Positions 1 through 8,099 are shown, counted from the first letter of the stretch. The stretch: DNA of 22,942 nt from JAVJPJ01 sp040217295 (GCA_964460185.1 CAYWTM010000045.1:1-22942); one strand, 5' to 3'. Made by a program: numbers and translations. Notes: a model not told the origin generated them from the letters alone.

Positions 1-516
1 ATCTGGAAATGGATCTTGCAGCGCGAGGGTGTTCTCAACGCCTTTCTCGATTGGGCGGGCATCGGCGGTTACAATTGGCTTGTGGATGCGCAATGGGCGT
101 TCGCCTGGTCGGTGTTCCTGTCGGTCTGGGCGCATATGGGATTTTACACCCTGATCCTATTGGCCGGGCTCCAGGCCATTCCGCGCGATGTCTACGAGGC
201 CGCGACGATGGACCGCGCCTCGCCGTGGCGGGTGTTCCGGCGCATCACCTTGCCGCTCTTGATGCCCACCATGCTGGTGGTGCTGGTGCTGGCGCTGATC
301 AAGGGCGTGCAGACCTTCGACGAAGTATACGCCTTTACCGGGGGCGGGCCGGGCACCGCTACCACCTTCATCATACAATATATCTACGAAGAAGGCTTTG
401 CCGGCGCGCCGCGCCTGTTCGGGCTGGCGGCGGCGGCGTCGCTGTTGGTGGCGCTGGTTCTCGTGGTGCTGACGCTTGTGCAACTTTGGGTGAACAGGAA
501 GAATGTCGATGGCTGA
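1..516 (+). CDS. Sugar ABC transporter permease, MalF/UgpA type (5' end outside window)
   Basis: Inner-membrane permease of a CUT1-type carbohydrate ABC importer; only the last 171 residues are present, read in frame 1 from the first base to a TGA at 514-516. The visible part has several hydrophobic segments and the cytoplasmic EAA loop that docks on the ATPase (starting EAATMDRASPW and running to LPLLMP, about bases 199-270). After it come the FDEVYAFTGGGPGTAT stretch and a C-terminal membrane helix, both typical of the MalF/UgpA partner of the permease pair. A second permease and an ATPase follow on the same strand, so this is the middle of a transporter operon whose binding protein must lie upstream. 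The family is clear; the substrate is not readable, though the mannonate dehydratase at the end of the operon points to a uronate-related sugar. Confidence 0.93.
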   Translation: MWKWILQREGVLNAFLDWAGIGGYNWLVDAQWAFAWSVFLSVWAHMGFYTLILLAGLQAIPRDVYEAATMDRASPWRVFRRITLPLLMPTMLVVLVLALIKGVQTFDEVYAFTGGGPGTATTFIIQYIYEEGFAGAPRLFGLAAAASLLVALVLVVLTLVQLWVNRKNVDG

Positions 517-538
517 GGCATGGCCGATGCACCCGCGC

Positions 539-628
539 GCAAGGGTTTTGCAAAACCCTTGCCAGCGTCTTGCAAGACGCTGTGCAGGGCCTTGCAAGGC
601 CCTGATCCGATTTTTGCAAAAATCGGGG
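539..628. repeat. Tandem array of four perfect palindromes with TTGCAA core, 22-bp period
   Basis: Four 22-bp units at 541-562, 563-584, 585-606 and 607-628. Each is a perfect 20-bp palindrome followed by a 2-nt linker (gc, tg, at, gg). The palindromes are aagggttttgcaaaaccctt, cagcgtcttgcaagacgctg, cagggccttgcaaggccctg and ccgatttttgcaaaaatcgg; the first extends to 24 bp (539-562). Centres lie at 550.5, 572.5, 594.5 and 616.5, exactly 22 bp apart. Only the central TTGCAA is shared; the seven outer pairs of each arm change between units but always in compensated fashion. In RNA each unit could fold as an 8-bp stem with a UGCA loop. The array fills the gap between two permease genes and ends just before the second one's start. 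Function unknown: candidates are a REP-like element, an mRNA-stability or differential-expression element, or tandem protein-binding dyads. Confidence 0.95.
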
Positions 629-636
629 GTCCGGCC

Positions 637-1689
637 ATGATCCGGGTGTGGGAGTTTCTGACGGCCACCCGGGGCGGGGCGCGGCTGCACTGGACCGACT
701 GGGCGAGCTACGCCTATCTGTTTTTCGGCGTCTTCTTGATGTTCTTTCCGGTCATCTGGCTGGTGATGTCGTCGTTCAAGACCGAAGCTGACCTTCAACG
801 CTACCCGCCGACCTTCCTGCCCTACCAGCAGCAGACGCTCATGATCGATGGCTATGACGCACCTTTGCCATTGTTCGAGATAACGGGGGGCGCGTACGAG
901 GGGATGATCCTTGCGCAGGTTCGGCGCGTGGGTTTGCAGGCGCAGATGATCGACCCCGCCTCTCCGGGAGAGCGGTTGCGCGTCGGCATCGAGGACCGGG
1001 TCCCGGTCGAGCGGTTCACGCTGGCGACCGAGAATTACACCGAGTTGTTCGAGCGGTTTTCCTTTCTTCTGTATTTCTGGAATTCGACCTTCATCACGGT
1101 GATGGCCACGCTCATCATGCTCCTGACCAATTCCATGGCGGCCTTTGCGCTGAGCAAATACGACTTCCGGGGGCGGACGGCGGTTTTGCTGATCGTGATC
1201 GGCACCTTGATGATCCCGCAAACCGTCGTCCTGGTGCCGCTTTTCCTGATCGTGACGGAACTGGGCATGTTCAACTCGCTGTGGGGGGTGATCATTCCGG
1301 GGGCCGCCACGCCCACGGGGGTGTTCTTGCTGAGGCAATACATGCTGACCATCCCCGACGAGATCCTGGATGCTGCCCGCATGGACAAGGCCAGCGAATG
1401 GAAGATCTACTGGCGCATCATCTTGCCGCTCTCGGCGCCGGCCATCGCGGTTCTGGCGATCCTCGCGATCATGTGGCGCTGGAACGATTTCCTGTGGCCG
1501 CTGATCGTGCTGACGCGGTCGGAAAACTTCACCCTGCAATTGGCCCTGAACTCCTTCCAGGGGGAATTGCAGACCGACTGGTCCTCGCTGCTGGCAATGA
1601 CCGTTCTGACGCTTTTGCCCATCGCGTTGGTGTTCATGTTCTTGCAGAAATACATCGCCACGGGCATCGCCTCGACGGGGGGCAAATGA
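637..1689 (+). CDS. Carbohydrate ABC transporter permease, MalG/UgpE type
   Basis: Second inner-membrane permease of the sugar importer, 350 residues from the ATG at 637. TM1 is near residues 25-46, followed by FKTEADL, which is usual for this family. A periplasmic stretch of about 70 residues (roughly 62-130) comes before the conserved NYTELFERFSFLLYFWNS segment; most MalG-type permeases have only a short loop there. Further TM helices follow, with the EAA loop at residues 241-268 (DEILDAARMDKASEWK...). The frame stays open upstream to an ATG at 520, but that would translate the palindrome array into a low-complexity leader and lacks a well-spaced ribosome site. The 637 start has GGGGG at 625-629 about 7 nt upstream and begins at the normal family N-terminus. 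It abuts the ATPase gene directly. Confidence 0.93.
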   Translation: MIRVWEFLTATRGGARLHWTDWASYAYLFFGVFLMFFPVIWLVMSSFKTEADLQRYPPTFLPYQQQTLMIDGYDAPLPLFEITGGAYEGMILAQVRRVGLQAQMIDPASPGERLRVGIEDRVPVERFTLATENYTELFERFSFLLYFWNSTFITVMATLIMLLTNSMAAFALSKYDFRGRTAVLLIVIGTLMIPQTVVLVPLFLIVTELGMFNSLWGVIIPGAATPTGVFLLRQYMLTIPDEILDAARMDKASEWKIYWRIILPLSAPAIAVLAILAIMWRWNDFLWPLIVLTRSENFTLQLALNSFQGELQTDWSSLLAMTVLTLLPIALVFMFLQKYIATGIASTGGK

Positions 1690-2769
<1,080 letters not shown>

Positions 2770-2773
2770 GACG

Positions 2774-3970
2774 ATGCGCGAGACATGGCGCTGGTTTGGC
2801 CCGGCAGACGAAATCTCGATCCCGGAAATCGTGCAGACCGGTGCGGCCGGCATCGTCTCGGCCCTGCATCATGTTGCGCCCGGCCAGGTCTGGACGACCA
2901 CGGAAATCGCCCGGCGCAAGCACGAGGTCGAAGGTGCCCCGGACGCGCCTACGGGTCTTACGTGGGATGTCGTCGAAAGCCTGCCGGTCAGCGAGGCCAT
3001 CAAGACCCAGGGCCCCGACATGGCCGCTCATGTCGCCGCCTACCGCGAGAGCCTGCGCAGCCTGGCCGATCAGGGGATCGGGGTAGTGTGCTACAATTTC
3101 ATGCCGGTGCTGGACTGGACGCGCACCGATCTGCGTGCGCGCGTGGCCAATGGCGGCACCGCGATGCGGTTCGACCTGGTCGATTTCGCTGCCTTCGACC
3201 TTTGCCTTCTGGCCCGCCCTGGCGCGGAGCATGACTACCCCGAAGCCCTGCGCGAGGCGGCGCAGGGCCGCGCCGCGGCTTTGGGAGATGCGGCAAAGAC
3301 CGCGCTGGTCCAGAACATCATCGCGGGCTTGCCCGGTGCGGCGGAACACTGGACCCTGGACGATGTACGCGCCGCCCTTTCGGCCTATGACGGGCTCGAC
3401 GCGGCACGCCTGCGCGCGAACCTGACCGATTTCCTGGCCGAGGTGGTGCCCACCGCCGAGGAATTGGGTCTTAGGCTGTGCTGTCATCCCGATGACCCGC
3501 CTTTTCCGCTGCTCGGTCTGCCGCGGGTTGTCTCCCACGTGGAGGATTACGCGGAACTGGTGGCTTGCGTGCCCAGCCCGGCCAACGGCATCACCTTTTG
3601 CACCGGGTCTCTGGGCGTGGCGCCCGGTTTCGAGCCGGTAGATTTCATCGAGCGGCTTGGCGCGCACATCCATTTCGTGCATCTGCGCAACACCGTCCGC
3701 GATGGCGGGATCCATGCCGGGCGCAGCAGTTTCACTGAATCCGAGCACCTCAAGGGCGATACCGACATGGTTGCCACGATCCGCGCGTTGCTGGCGGAAG
3801 AGGCCCGCCGCGCGGAGGAGGGGCGGACGGATGCACAGATCCCGATGCGCCCCGATCACGGTCATGCATTGCTGAGCGATCTGACCCGGCCCGTGATGCC
3901 CGGATATCCCTTGATCGGGCGTTTGCGCGGGCTTGCCGAATTGCGCGGCGTCATGGCGGCCTTGGCCTGA
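2774..3970 (+). CDS. uxuA: Mannonate dehydratase
   Basis: Dehydrates D-mannonate to 2-keto-3-deoxy-D-gluconate in hexuronate (glucuronate) catabolism; a cytoplasmic TIM-barrel metalloenzyme. The 398-residue protein opens with the family signature WRWFGPADEISI and has LHHV (31-34). It also has the metal-site segments CCHPDDPP (236-243), FCTGS (275-279), HIHFVHLRN (298-306) and MRPDHGH (358-364), which supply the conserved Cys, His and Asp residues. The ATG lies 4 nt after the stop of the ABC ATPase, so it is cotranscribed with the transporter. That neighbour relation suggests the importer brings in a glucuronate-, mannonate- or related compound. The adjacent steps (uxaC, uxuB, kdgK) are not in the window. 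Confidence 0.96.
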   Translation: MRETWRWFGPADEISIPEIVQTGAAGIVSALHHVAPGQVWTTTEIARRKHEVEGAPDAPTGLTWDVVESLPVSEAIKTQGPDMAAHVAAYRESLRSLADQGIGVVCYNFMPVLDWTRTDLRARVANGGTAMRFDLVDFAAFDLCLLARPGAEHDYPEALREAAQGRAAALGDAAKTALVQNIIAGLPGAAEHWTLDDVRAALSAYDGLDAARLRANLTDFLAEVVPTAEELGLRLCCHPDDPPFPLLGLPRVVSHVEDYAELVACVPSPANGITFCTGSLGVAPGFEPVDFIERLGAHIHFVHLRNTVRDGGIHAGRSSFTESEHLKGDTDMVATIRALLAEEARRAEEGRTDAQIPMRPDHGHALLSDLTRPVMPGYPLIGRLRGLAELRGVMAALA

Positions 3971-4029
3971 CCCAAGTTGCCCTCGATTTGATCGCCCCGC
4001 GCAGGGTCCGGTGTTTCTTCGCGATTTTA

Positions 4030-4076
4030 TTGCGAGTAAGTCGCAACTTCATTGACTTCTTGCGAATGCCTCTCAA
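4030..4076. promoter_or_regulatory. Two direct copies of a dyad operator (TTGCGA-N5-TCGCAA), likely Mur/Fur-family-type site
   Basis: TTGCGAGTAAGTCGCAA at 4030-4046 is a perfect 6+6 inverted repeat with a 5-bp spacer. A second copy at 4060-4076 (TTGCGA-atgcc-TCTCAA) has one mismatch. The copies start exactly 30 bp apart. The first sits just upstream of a putative -35 and the second covers the spacer and overlaps the -10, a layout suited to repression. Because the downstream operon is a Mn/Zn/Fe transporter and Fur-family regulators (Mur, Zur) of alphaproteobacteria use dyads of this size, a metal-responsive repressor is the likely ligand; which one is inference. Confidence 0.65.
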
Positions 4077-4080
4077 TATT
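4052..4080 (+). promoter_or_regulatory. Putative sigma-70-type promoter of the metal-transport operon
   Basis: TTGACT (4052-4057) followed after 17 bp by AATATT (4075-4080). It is the best -35/-10 pair in the AT-richer gap before troA, and it is interleaved with the two dyad sites. It predicts a leader of roughly 60 nt before the ATG at 4147. The -10 match is only moderate. Confidence 0.45.
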
Positions 4081-4090
4081 ACTGTTGACG

Positions 4091-4119
4091 GCACATCCAT
4101 GTGCGCGGGCCTTCCGCGC
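4091..4119 (+). promoter_or_regulatory. Two overlapping leader hairpins upstream of troA
   Basis: GCACAT-cc-ATGTGC (4091-4104) and GCGCGG-gcctt-CCGCGC (4103-4119) share bases 4103-4104, so they cannot both form fully. The second is GC-rich and is followed by GGTTTT, which gives it a weak terminator-like look. Both lie in the expected 5' leader between the promoter and the ribosome site AGGAG (4131-4135). Regulatory meaning is unproven. Confidence 0.35.
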
Positions 4120-4146
4120 GGTTTTGCCATAGGAGCTTTCGTCAAG

Positions 4147-5109
4147 ATGCCGACCAGACGTCTAGTCCAATCCATGATCGCCGCAGGCTTTGCGGCCGTG
4201 TTCCTTGCTCAGCCTGCCACGGCGCAGGATCGGGTGAGCGTTGTTGCCACAACCGGCATGATTGCCGATGCCGCGCGCCAGGTGGGCGGCGACCTGGTCG
4301 AGGTGACGGCGCTGATGGGGCCGGGGGTCGACCCCCATGCCTATCGCCAGACCCGCAGCGATATCGTGACAACCGCGCGCGCCGACCTCGTGTTGTGGAA
4401 CGGTCTCTATCTCGAAGCGCAGATGGAAGAATTCCTGCTGGAATTGTCGCAAACCCGGCCCGTGGTTGCCGTGGCCGAGACGATTTCCGCCGACCAGCTA
4501 CTGGGGTCTGAGGATTACGCCGACCGGTTCGACCCGCATGTCTGGATGGTGCCCGAACTTTGGTCGCATGTGGTCGTGGCGGTGCGCGACGCGATGATTT
4601 CGGTGCATCCCGAAGGGGCCGAAGTCTTTGCTGCCAATGCCGCGGCCCATCTCGAGGAACTGACGGCGCTGCACGCCTATTCCGTCGATGCCCTGGCGTC
4701 CGTGGCCGCGCCTGCACGGGTGTTGCTGACGGCGCATGACGCATTCAACTATTTCGGCGCGGCCTACGGGTTCGACGTTGTGGGCATCCAGGGTATCTCG
4801 ACCGAAAGCGAGGCGGGCTTGCTGCGGATTTCCGAACTGGTCGATCTTCTGGTCGATCAAGACATCCACGCTGTCTTTGTCGAAAGCTCGGTGTCCGATC
4901 GCAATATCCGGGCCCTGATCGAAGGAGCGGCGACGCGCGGCCACCAGGTTGCGATCGGGGGGGAGCTGTATTCCGATGCGATGGGCGCCGAGGGCACCTA
5001 CGAAGGCACCTATATCGGCATGATTGATCACAATGTCACAACCATTGCCCGTGCCCTTGGCGGGGCGGCACCGGAACGGGGCATGCGCCAGGAACTGGCG
5101 CTGAATTGA
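4147..5109 (+). CDS. troA: Metal (Mn/Zn/Fe) ABC transporter substrate-binding protein, TroA-like
   Basis: Periplasmic cluster A-I binding protein that delivers a divalent metal to the ABC importer encoded by the next three genes. From the ATG at 4147 (AGGAG at 4131-4135) it is 320 residues with a Sec signal peptide; cleavage is likely after ATA at residue 26. Metal ligands can be read as H64 (VDPHAYR), H131 (DPHVWM), H197 (TAHDAFNYF) and D277 (GGELYSDAMG). This His-His-His-Asp set and the sequence around it match TroA of Treponema more than SitA/PsaA/MntC, which use Glu at the third position. There is no His-rich loop of the kind seen in ZnuA. The frame extends upstream to a TTG near 3988, but that would bury the signal peptide. 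Metal choice between Mn, Zn and Fe stays open. Confidence 0.92.
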   Translation: MPTRRLVQSMIAAGFAAVFLAQPATAQDRVSVVATTGMIADAARQVGGDLVEVTALMGPGVDPHAYRQTRSDIVTTARADLVLWNGLYLEAQMEEFLLELSQTRPVVAVAETISADQLLGSEDYADRFDPHVWMVPELWSHVVVAVRDAMISVHPEGAEVFAANAAAHLEELTALHAYSVDALASVAAPARVLLTAHDAFNYFGAAYGFDVVGIQGISTESEAGLLRISELVDLLVDQDIHAVFVESSVSDRNIRALIEGAATRGHQVAIGGELYSDAMGAEGTYEGTYIGMIDHNVTTIARALGGAAPERGMRQELALN

Positions 5110-5116
5110 GGACCCC

Positions 5117-5938
5117 ATGAGCACAACCGACACCGTCAGACTGGCCAGCACCCAAGGCCGCGCGCCGCAGGCCCCAAGCCTGGCCGACAGCGCCCTTGCC
5201 GTGCGGGGCATGACGGTCACCTACGGGGAAAAGCCGGCTGTGTTTTCTGTGGATGCGACGTTCCCCGCCGGGGCGATGTCGGCCATCATCGGGCCCAACG
5301 GGGCGGGAAAATCGACGTTTCTGAAGGCGGCGCTTGGCCTGATCCCGACGGTTTCGGGCCAGGTGACCGTCTTTGGCCAGGCCGTGGCCGCCGCGCGGGA
5401 CCGCATCGCCTACGTGCCGCAACGCGCCAGCGTGGATTGGGATTTCCCGACCACTGTGATCGATGTTGTCCTGATGGGCCGCTACCGTAAGCTTGGCCTG
5501 TTTCGCCGCGTGTCCCGGTCCGAACGGGCGGCGGCTGAACAGGCGCTTGCGCGTGTGGGCATGGCGGATTTCACCGATCGGCAGATCGGCCAGTTGTCCG
5601 GCGGACAGCAGCAACGGGTGTTCCTGGCGCGCGCCCTGGCGCAGGATGCGGATCTGTACCTGTTGGATGAACCCTTCGCGGGCGTCGATGCCGCCACCGA
5701 ACGCGCCATCATCGGCGTGCTCAAGGATCTCAAGGCGCGCGGCAAATCGGTGATCGCCGTGCATCATGACCTGACGACGGTCGGCACCTATTTCGATCAT
5801 GTCTTCATGATCAATGTGCGCCGCATGGCCGAAGGCCCGGTGGATACCGCCTTCACGCCCGAGGCGCTGGCACAGACCTATGGCGGGCGGCTGGCGGCCA
5901 CGCATATCGACCAGCTGACGCTCGCCACGGCGGGATAG
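5117..5938 (+). CDS. troB: Metal ABC transporter ATP-binding protein
   Basis: Cytoplasmic ATPase of the metal importer, 273 residues. Walker A GPNGAGKST at 59-67, Q-loop at YVPQR (99-103), signature LSGGQ at 160-164, Walker B LYLLDEP at 180-186 and the switch histidine in VHHDL (about 217). The motif VDWDFPTTVIDVVLMGRY is characteristic of the Mn/Zn transporter ATPase family (SitB/TroB/MntB/ZnuC). The N-terminus has about 25 residues of low-complexity leader before the first beta strand, so a later start is possible, but GAGGA (5108-5112) sits just before the ATG at 5117. It lies 7 nt after troA and 7 nt before troC, in a single operon. Confidence 0.95.
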   Translation: MSTTDTVRLASTQGRAPQAPSLADSALAVRGMTVTYGEKPAVFSVDATFPAGAMSAIIGPNGAGKSTFLKAALGLIPTVSGQVTVFGQAVAAARDRIAYVPQRASVDWDFPTTVIDVVLMGRYRKLGLFRRVSRSERAAAEQALARVGMADFTDRQIGQLSGGQQQRVFLARALAQDADLYLLDEPFAGVDAATERAIIGVLKDLKARGKSVIAVHHDLTTVGTYFDHVFMINVRRMAEGPVDTAFTPEALAQTYGGRLAATHIDQLTLATAG

Positions 5939-5945
5939 GCCGGTG

Positions 5946-7157
5946 ATGAACCCGCTTTTCCAGGCGTTGTTGCTGCAAGCCGGGTACAACGCTGCGCTGG
6001 TGGCCATCGGGGCGGCCCTGCTGGGGTTCGCGGCGGGCACGGCGGGCACGTTCCTGTTCTTGCGCAAGCGCGCGCTTGTCTCTGACGCGGTGGCGCATGC
6101 CACGCTGCCGGGGGTCGGGCTTGCCTTCATCCTCATGGTCATGCTGGGCGGCGACGGACGCAATCTTGCCGGGTTGTTGCTGGGCTCGGCCATCTCGGCG
6201 TGGATCGGGCTGTTGTCGGTCGAATGGATCGCCCGCCGGACGCGATTGTCCGAGGATGCCGCGATCGGCGCGGTGCTGTCGGTCTTTTTCGGGCTTGGCG
6301 TGGTGCTTTTGACCGTCATCCAGTCCCTCGGCAGCGGGCGGCAGGCCGGGCTGGAAAGTTTTCTGCTGGGGTCGACCGCCGGGATGCTGTTCGAGGATGC
6401 CGTCACGATTGCCATCGGCGGCGCGGCGGTGGTGGCGCTGATCTGGATCTTGCGCCGGCCCATGACCATGGTTGCCTTTGATCCCGGCTTCGCCGCTGCG
6501 TCCGGCATGAATGTGCGCCGTGTCGATCTGGCGATGATGGGGCTGGTCATGGCGGTCACGGTGATCGGCCTGAAACTGGTGGGGCTGATCTTGATCGTGG
6601 CATTGCTGATCATTCCGCCGGTCACGGCGCGGTTCTGGACCGAACGGGCCGATCAGGTGCTGTGGGTGGCGGGGCTTTTGGGGGCCGGATCGGGATATGT
6701 GGGGGCTGCGATCTCGGCCTCGGCTCCGGCGTTGCCCACGGGTCCCATCATCGTGCTGGTCTCGGCGGGCCTGTTTGCGCTGTCGCTCTTGTTCGCGCCG
6801 GCCCGGGGTGTCGCTGCGGCCGTGTTGCGCCGGTTTCGGTTCCAGGCGCGGGTTCACCGGCGACAGGGGCTATTGGCCTTGTCGCGCAGCGAACCGATCC
6901 ACGATCCGCTGACGCTGCGCATTCTGGGCCGCGAGGGGCTGATCCGCCCCGATGGCGTGGCGACCGAGGCAGGCCTGGCACAGGCCGCCAAGATCGCCCG
7001 CGACGAACGCCGTTGGGAAATCGCGCGCGCCGTTCACCATGATACCGGCCTCACCGGGCGCTACGACGGGCTGACACCCATAGAGGATGTCTTCACGCCC
7101 GACGAGATCATCGATTTCGACCGCCATATCGGCCCCCCCCGCGCGGCGGAGGTCTAG
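5946..7157 (+). CDS. troC: Metal ABC transporter permease with C-terminal DtxR/MntR-like extension
   Basis: Inner-membrane permease of the FecCD-like ABC-3 family (SitC/TroC/MntC). Residues 1-285 are the usual multi-helix permease with the family segments LVSDAVAHATLPG (44-56) and VGLILIVALLIIPP (212-225). Plain family members end near 280-300 residues; this one has 403. The extra cytoplasmic part (about 300-397) is soluble, with helix/wing-like stretches PLTLRILGREGLI and VATEAGLAQAAKIARDERRW. It ends in LTPIEDVFTPDEI, which resembles the LEHVLTPE region of DtxR/MntR regulators, with the EH metal-ligand pair changed to ED. Similar permease-regulator fusions occur in other TroC-type proteins. 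GTG at 5943 is an alternative start. A run of eight C (7133-7140) lies near the 3' end. Confidence 0.9.
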   Translation: MNPLFQALLLQAGYNAALVAIGAALLGFAAGTAGTFLFLRKRALVSDAVAHATLPGVGLAFILMVMLGGDGRNLAGLLLGSAISAWIGLLSVEWIARRTRLSEDAAIGAVLSVFFGLGVVLLTVIQSLGSGRQAGLESFLLGSTAGMLFEDAVTIAIGGAAVVALIWILRRPMTMVAFDPGFAAASGMNVRRVDLAMMGLVMAVTVIGLKLVGLILIVALLIIPPVTARFWTERADQVLWVAGLLGAGSGYVGAAISASAPALPTGPIIVLVSAGLFALSLLFAPARGVAAAVLRRFRFQARVHRRQGLLALSRSEPIHDPLTLRILGREGLIRPDGVATEAGLAQAAKIARDERRWEIARAVHHDTGLTGRYDGLTPIEDVFTPDEIIDFDRHIGPPRAAEV

Positions 7158-7160
7158 GAC

Positions 7161-8087
7161 ATGGGCGCGGATTTCGTACAGTTTTCCCTGACCCCGATCC
7201 TGATCGGAACGCTGGCCGCGATCGCCTGTGCCTTGCCCGGCAATTTCCTGATCCTGCGCCGGCAGGCGCTGATCGGTGACGCGATTTCCCATGTGGTGCT
7301 GCCCGGCATCGTCGTGGCCTTCTTGCTGACCGGGACGGTCGCGGCCCTGCCGATGCTGATGGGCGCCGGGGCGGCGGCCCTTGTGGCCGTGGTTCTGATC
7401 GAGGCGGTCAAACGTCTTGGCCGGATCGAACCGGGGGCCGCGATGGGCGTGGTTTTCACCTCGTTGTTCGCAGGCGGCGTGCTCCTGTTGGAACAATCCG
7501 ATACTTCGCAGGTGCATCTGGACGTGGAACATGCGCTGATGGGCAATCTGGAAAGCCTGATCTGGTTCCAGGCGACCGGTTGGGACAGCCTGGCCGACCC
7601 CGCTGCCCTGGCCGCCTTGCCACCTGAACTGATGCGCATCGCCGTGGTGGCGGCCGTGATACTGGTGTTGACCCTGATCTTCTGGCGTCCCCTCAAGCTG
7701 TCGACCTTCGACGAGGGGTTCGCCCGTTCGCTGGGGCTGCCCGTCAACGCCATCGGCCTTGGTCTTGTGATCGCCGCCGCCGTCGCCGCCGTGGCTGCCT
7801 TCGATGCCGTGGGCTCCATCATCGTGATCGCCATGTTCATCTGCCCGCCTGCCGCGGCGCGTCTCATGACCAATTCCCTGGCAAGACAGGTCTGGTGGTC
7901 CGTCGGGTTCGCCACCATCTCGGCCATACTGGGCTATGTCCTTGCCGGCTATGGCCCGATCTGGCTGGGGGCCAGCAATTCGGTCAGCGCGGCCGGCATG
8001 ATCGCCGCGGTGGCAGGTGTCATCTTGCTCTTGGCCTGTTTGTTCGGGCCGCATCGCAGCCGGGTGGGGGCGCAGGCCGAGACATGA
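7161..8087 (+). CDS. troD: Metal ABC transporter permease (second subunit)
   Basis: Second ABC-3 family permease, 308 residues, lacking the C-terminal extension of its neighbour. Conserved family segments include LRRQALIGDAISHVVLPG near residues 32-49, GAAMGVVFTSLFAGGVLL, and AVGSIIVIAMFICPPAAARL near the last third. There are about eight predicted membrane helices. The ATG is 3 nt after the troC stop, with GGAGG at 7148-7152 as ribosome site. Two permeases per operon is the arrangement of sitABCD/troABCD rather than of znuABC, which has a single permease gene. The last gene of the metal-transport operon; no convincing intrinsic terminator follows before the next promoter region. Confidence 0.93.
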   Translation: MGADFVQFSLTPILIGTLAAIACALPGNFLILRRQALIGDAISHVVLPGIVVAFLLTGTVAALPMLMGAGAAALVAVVLIEAVKRLGRIEPGAAMGVVFTSLFAGGVLLLEQSDTSQVHLDVEHALMGNLESLIWFQATGWDSLADPAALAALPPELMRIAVVAAVILVLTLIFWRPLKLSTFDEGFARSLGLPVNAIGLGLVIAAAVAAVAAFDAVGSIIVIAMFICPPAAARLMTNSLARQVWWSVGFATISAILGYVLAGYGPIWLGASNSVSAAGMIAAVAGVILLLACLFGPHRSRVGAQAET

Positions 8088-8099
8088 TATGTTTCAGGG

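Noticed and set aside
520..636. N-terminal extension of the second permease starting at ATG 520
   Set aside because: It would consist of the translated palindrome array, lacks a properly spaced ribosome site and precedes the normal family N-terminus at 637.
3961..3976. CTTGG...CCAAG inverted repeat as terminator after uxuA
   Set aside because: Only a 5-bp stem without a following T-run; not convincing as an intrinsic terminator.
3988..4146. Upstream extension of the TroA frame to a TTG at 3988
   Set aside because: It would place 53 residues ahead of a clear Sec signal peptide and run through the promoter and operator dyads.
7133..7140. Run of eight C near the end of troC as a possible phase-variable tract or frameshift
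   Set aside because: The reading frame continues to a stop right before troD with normal spacing; a single 8-nt run in GC-rich DNA is weak evidence.
7760..7800. GCC-rich repeat-like stretch in troD
   Set aside because: It encodes an Ala/Val-rich membrane helix; simple codon bias explains it.
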